DNA of 11,038 nt, from NCBI GenBank assembly GCA_022592435.1, contig JABYQS010000925.1:1-11038 (forward strand), written 5' to 3'. The stretch is from Cerioporus squamosus. Its lineage: Eukaryota > Basidiomycota > Agaricomycetes > Polyporales > Polyporaceae. The notes under the pieces were generated by a model. The model ran no database searches. It was not told where the DNA came from and saw only the letters and a list, made by a program, of their open reading frames with translations. Positions within the stretch are counted from its first letter, which is position 1, and each line of letters opens with the position of its first letter. Position numbers and translations under genes: made by a program. This document shows, piece by piece, positions 8,430-11,038 of this stretch.

Positions 8430-9392
8430 ATGATGAGTGAGCGCATACTAGCTCTGGATCACCTCCCTGTTGAGGTGAGTGGCTATATATGCGTAAGTGT
8501 GCTGCCAGTTGATAGGGTCCTACCGTAGCTGCTCTATGATATCCATACCTTTGCGCTTTCTCCCGCACTTCCCTCACATGCAAGCACCTCCATGCCGTCT
8601 TCAAGTTCGCTCCCACCACTATCCATGCGGAATACCTCATCAGAAATTACAAGGAAGCTGTCGTACGCTCTGCAGAGTTGCGATCGCGCAGCTTCGTGTC
8701 CTATGCGCTGCGGTTTCCAATATGTTCGCGCGACGTCCTCGAAGCAATATTCCGAAGTCCTGAGTGCCCAAGCGCCACATCACACCAGACGACGATCCTA
8801 CCACGCCGACTCTTCCGTCACCTAATGCCTCGAGACGACCAGGACAAACGCCCTGGACCGATGGTGACGAGCCTCTACCATTCCTCCGATATCTCTACGA
8901 CCATCCACGCGTCCCGAGGATCTCCATCGACTCGTACGACGGCTACGCTCTCACACGTGCAGTGTATGCAGGATTCACCCCGCTCATCCGTTTCCTGCTT
9001 TCCAAGGGTGCATCGCCGGAATGCAAAGGCAATCTCCCGGTCACGGTGGCGATCCGGCGCAAGCATCTTCCACTGGTGCGGATGCTCATCGAGCGCGACT
9101 ACCATGACCCCGCCATGACGGACGGTGCTCCCCCGAAGAAGCGTCGGCGACTTGGAGGCGGTGAAGCTCTGGGCGTCGGGAGCTCGGGCGTAGGAGATGC
9201 CTCCTCGCCTGGGGGAAGTGCATCACCGCCATCGGGAAGTGGAAAGAGGCGAAAGCTTGGAGACCGAGTCACCGTGAACTCGGACATGCTGAAGTGGCTG
9301 TGAAGTGCGACGCGCGAGACATCGTGGAGTACTTCATGAAGGAGAAGGGGTGTGTGCCGGACATGCAGACGGTGCTCATGATGAGCAGATGA
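8430..9392 (+). CDS. F-box-like / ankyrin-repeat protein, frame breaks
   Basis: Two exons, 8430-8474 and 8529-9392, with a 54-nt intron (donor GTGAGT, acceptor CGTAG). The start is ATGATG at 8430. The N-terminus, MSERILALDHLPVE then LLYDIHTFALSPALPL and TCKHLHAVFK, resembles a degenerate F-box. A middle part contains SFVSYALRFPICSRDVLEAI and LPRRLFRHLMP. Two ankyrin-like repeats follow: DGYALTRAVYAGFTPLIRFL then LSKGASPECK, and LPVTVAIRRKHLPLVRMLIE. A low-complexity G/S stretch is bracketed by two basic clusters, PPKKRRRLG and GKRRKLGDR, which are candidate nuclear signals. The C-terminus reads AVKCDARDIVEYFMKEKGC and ends at TGA 9390-9392. The homologous frame moves three times, each as if one base were missing (near 8571, 8851 and 9297), for a corrected length near 303 residues. 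It may be a substrate adaptor for an SCF-type ubiquitin ligase; that is inference. The F-box call is weaker than the ankyrin call. Confidence 0.75.
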
Positions 9393-10482
9393 CGTTATAC
9401 CGTGCAGTTCACGCGTTCGGGACATGGATGGAATGTTGGTGTATCTTTATCGACCTTCTCACGGATTACAATTCAGAAGGTGAAGCCTGGTCGGCGTCCC
9501 GACAATCCGCTCCACAATTCGGCCGCTTCGTTATACACGGTCAGGGTCTTTAGCAATCCTTCCTGACATTCGATGCTGACCCTAGTTCCCTAGATTACAC
9601 ATGTGCGTAATCTACTCATCTCGGCCATGCGGTTTAGCCCGGTCTCCCAACCAGCGGGCCGACTCAGATCATCCGCATCCGAGTTCACGCTTTGCGCATC
9701 TCTCCCCGTATCTACGCAACGCGCCCACACTCCATAGAGCGCGTCGCTCAACTCCTACGTCGGCAGCCCCGATGGAAGACTCACTATCGGCGCAAGGAGG
9801 TTATTCCGTGGGCTGTGCAGGAGAACTCCGGAAGCGGGCATTGAACAGCGCTCACGTCGCCCCTTCACAGAAGAGCGATATGTCCTTGACATGTTGCTGA
9901 TGCAACGCAGTCCTTCTCTACCCTGATCTACTCCACTCTTGTCCCAGGGAACTCGTTATGATCCGCGCGCTGCGAGCGGCAGCGACTCCATAGGTACGTC
10001 GGCCCTGATATTGACTACTCACTCAGGAAGACCATTGTGACCGCTGGCCGCCTATGAAGCATGTACTGTCGGTTACAAGTCATGATGAGGCTCACCACGG
10101 TCAGTCGGACTCTCCTGAAGTCACCGGCTGCCTCATTGACTCGTGTCGTCAGCAGCTCTGACAGATCTCGATCTCCATAACAGCCACGTTAAAAACACCG
10201 TTCATCCGCAGTGCAACAACTGGCCATGTATGGAGTGCTGCTGGGAGAAACGAAGCGGTATTTCAAGCGACAAACAATGTTTGGATCAGACGAAGCGCGC
10301 CGACACTGCACTTCGCATTCGCGTGGGCACGCATGGGCCAGCCGTGTCCCACGTCTATTCGGTACACAGCGGGTGTCCTGGGACTCGGTGGACTCCTCGA
10401 CAACTCCGCATCCGCGCCTCACTGTCGGTGGAGAGCTGCACCCTCACTTCTGTCCCTTCGATCAGCTGCTTGCGGGTCAAGG
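9393..10482. other. Intergenic region, no gene recognised
   Basis: About 1.1 kb. Open frames at 9601-9900 and 10143-10514 (plus) and 10189-10422 (minus) are short, have atypical composition and lack recognisable motifs, so I do not call them. No tRNA, inverted repeat or transposon end is evident by eye. The right part is presumably the upstream region of the secreted repeat protein. Confidence 0.55.
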
Positions 10483-10490
10483 TATATAAA
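10483..10490 (+). promoter_or_regulatory. TATA box of the secreted repeat-protein gene
   Basis: TATATAAA lies 103 bp before the ATG at 10594. It is followed by a pyrimidine-rich stretch (about 10535-10588) typical of leaders of well-expressed fungal genes. The arrangement mirrors that of the transporter (TATATAAG, 119 bp before its ATG). Confidence 0.7.
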
Positions 10491-10593
10491 CTGTCCGAGG
10501 AGGCTGGTGAGTAGGCAGCCCACCTCGCATTCGCTTCATCCCCTTTCTATACAAACCATTCTTTTCACACCCTCCCGCTTCAACTTCAGCACC

Positions 10594-11038
10594 ATGTTCG
10601 CAGCCGGCCTGCTCATCATCGCACTCGCGTTCGCGCCCCTTCAGACCATGGCGAGGCCGGCTCCTCGCGCTGGCAACGAGCTTGCCCTTCGCTCCGGTGC
10701 GGAGGAGTCCCGCCCTCCGGTTCGCACCCCTTTCGTCTGCTATACTCCTCAATCGATGCTGATAGCGTTTTGTGCAGTTCCCGGGTACCGGGCCCAGGCT
10801 TACCCGCGACGTCGTCTATAGACGCACTCATAGCGCCAACGGCCAGGATGCCAATGGCCAAGACGGAGGCGTTGTGATCGGCGGTAACGCCAACGGTCAG
10901 GATGCCAACGGGCAAAGTGGTCAGGACAGTCAGGATGGCCAGGACGGCGCGGATGGCCAGGATGCCAACGGCCAGGACGGCGGCATCGCTATCGGCGGAG
11001 ACGCCAACGGCCAAGATGCCGTCGGTCAGGATGGCAGT
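10594..11038 (+). CDS. Secreted GQD-repeat protein, 5' part only
   Basis: Family not recognised. Exon 1 (10594-10719) encodes a likely signal peptide, MFAAGLLIIALAFAPLQTMA, with a plausible cleavage after T-M-A. A 58-nt intron (10720-10777, donor GTTCGC, acceptor GTGCAG) is needed, because reading through it ends at a TAG at 10819. Exon 2 opens FPGTGPRLTRDVVYRRTHS, which has a dibasic RR that could be a Kex2 processing site. It then enters a repetitive domain that runs in frame to the window edge. Nine GQD triplets are visible, mostly within N-G-Q-D-A or D-G-Q-D-G contexts, and a block of the form GG-x-x-IGG-(N/D)-ANGQDA occurs twice, 38 codons apart. The visible domain has no cysteine, no aromatic residue and a strong negative charge. 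It may be a cell-wall, matrix or calcium-binding protein; that is speculation. The donor GTTCGC is not consensus, so the junction is the weakest part. Confidence 0.68.
10829..11038 (+). repeat. Coding tandem repeat (GQD-type), continues beyond window
   Basis: At DNA level the words GCCAACGGCCAGGATGCC, CAGGACGGC and variants recur throughout, always in the same reading frame and with synonymous changes (GGC/GGT/GGG, CAG/CAA, GAT/GAC). The larger block GGA/GGC-GGC-x-x-ATC-GGC-GGT/GGA starts at 10865 and again at 10979, a period of 114 bp. Synonymous variation between copies suggests selection on the peptide and not only recent slippage. Confidence 0.85.

Noticed and set aside
9601..9900. Open frame of 99 codons in the intergenic region
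   Set aside because: Composition is unlike the neighbouring proteins, with no motif, signal peptide or splice support.
10143..10514. Overlapping open frames on both strands before the repeat protein
   Set aside because: Motif-free, and they run over the TATA box at 10483; more likely promoter DNA.
10616..11014. Minus-strand hydrophobic open frame (V/L/A-rich repeats)
   Set aside because: It is the complement of the GQD repeat; the plus strand has the signal peptide, TATA box and synonymous variation.
1..11038. CRISPR array, insertion sequence, riboswitch or bacterial operon
   Set aside because: The gene structure is clearly eukaryotic with spliceosomal introns, and no spaced repeats or transposase are seen.

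Overview
The window looks like nuclear DNA of an intron-rich filamentous basidiomycete, probably an Agaricomycete. The evidence is the dense small spliceosomal introns (mostly 42-73 nt, GTRNGT-type donors, short pyrimidine tracts before AG), several exons of only 9-19 nt, and protein families whose best remembered relatives are in mushrooms and polypores. There is no bacterial operon structure, CRISPR array, rRNA or tRNA. All gene models were built by hand from reading frames and splice signals; homology statements rest on recognised family motifs, not on a search.

Layout. (1) Positions 1-2611, minus strand: most of a YVC1-like, TRP-type cation channel in 16 visible exons; its 3' end lies beyond position 1. 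(2) 2612-3681: divergent intergenic/promoter region, with a clear TATA box for the next gene. (3) 3682-5747, plus strand: an intact 11-exon, 491-residue MFS sugar transporter. (4) 5748-5832: an 85-bp gap between convergent 3' ends. (5) 5833 to about 7863, minus strand: a WD40-repeat protein in four exons. (6) 7864-8429: divergent intergenic DNA. (7) 8430-9392, plus strand: an F-box-like/ankyrin-repeat protein in two exons. (8) 9393-10482: about 1.1 kb in which I see no gene. (9) 10594 to the window end, plus strand: the start of a secreted protein made of Gly-Gln-Asp (GQD) repeats, behind a TATA box at 10483.

Two patterns stand out. First, the channel and the transporter use very small exons (10, 19 and 14 nt; 16 and 9 nt) that a routine gene caller would miss. 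Second, the channel, the WD40 gene and the ankyrin gene each carry single-base frame breaks. Most look like one missing base, often in a short homopolymer, while the transporter is perfectly in frame. Residual indel errors in the assembly are the simplest explanation, but gene decay is possible.

The genes do not form an obvious pathway or cluster. The channel and the transporter are membrane proteins sharing a divergent promoter region; the other three appear unrelated. I found no convincing new multi-gene system. The least familiar element is the secreted GQD-repeat protein at the right edge.
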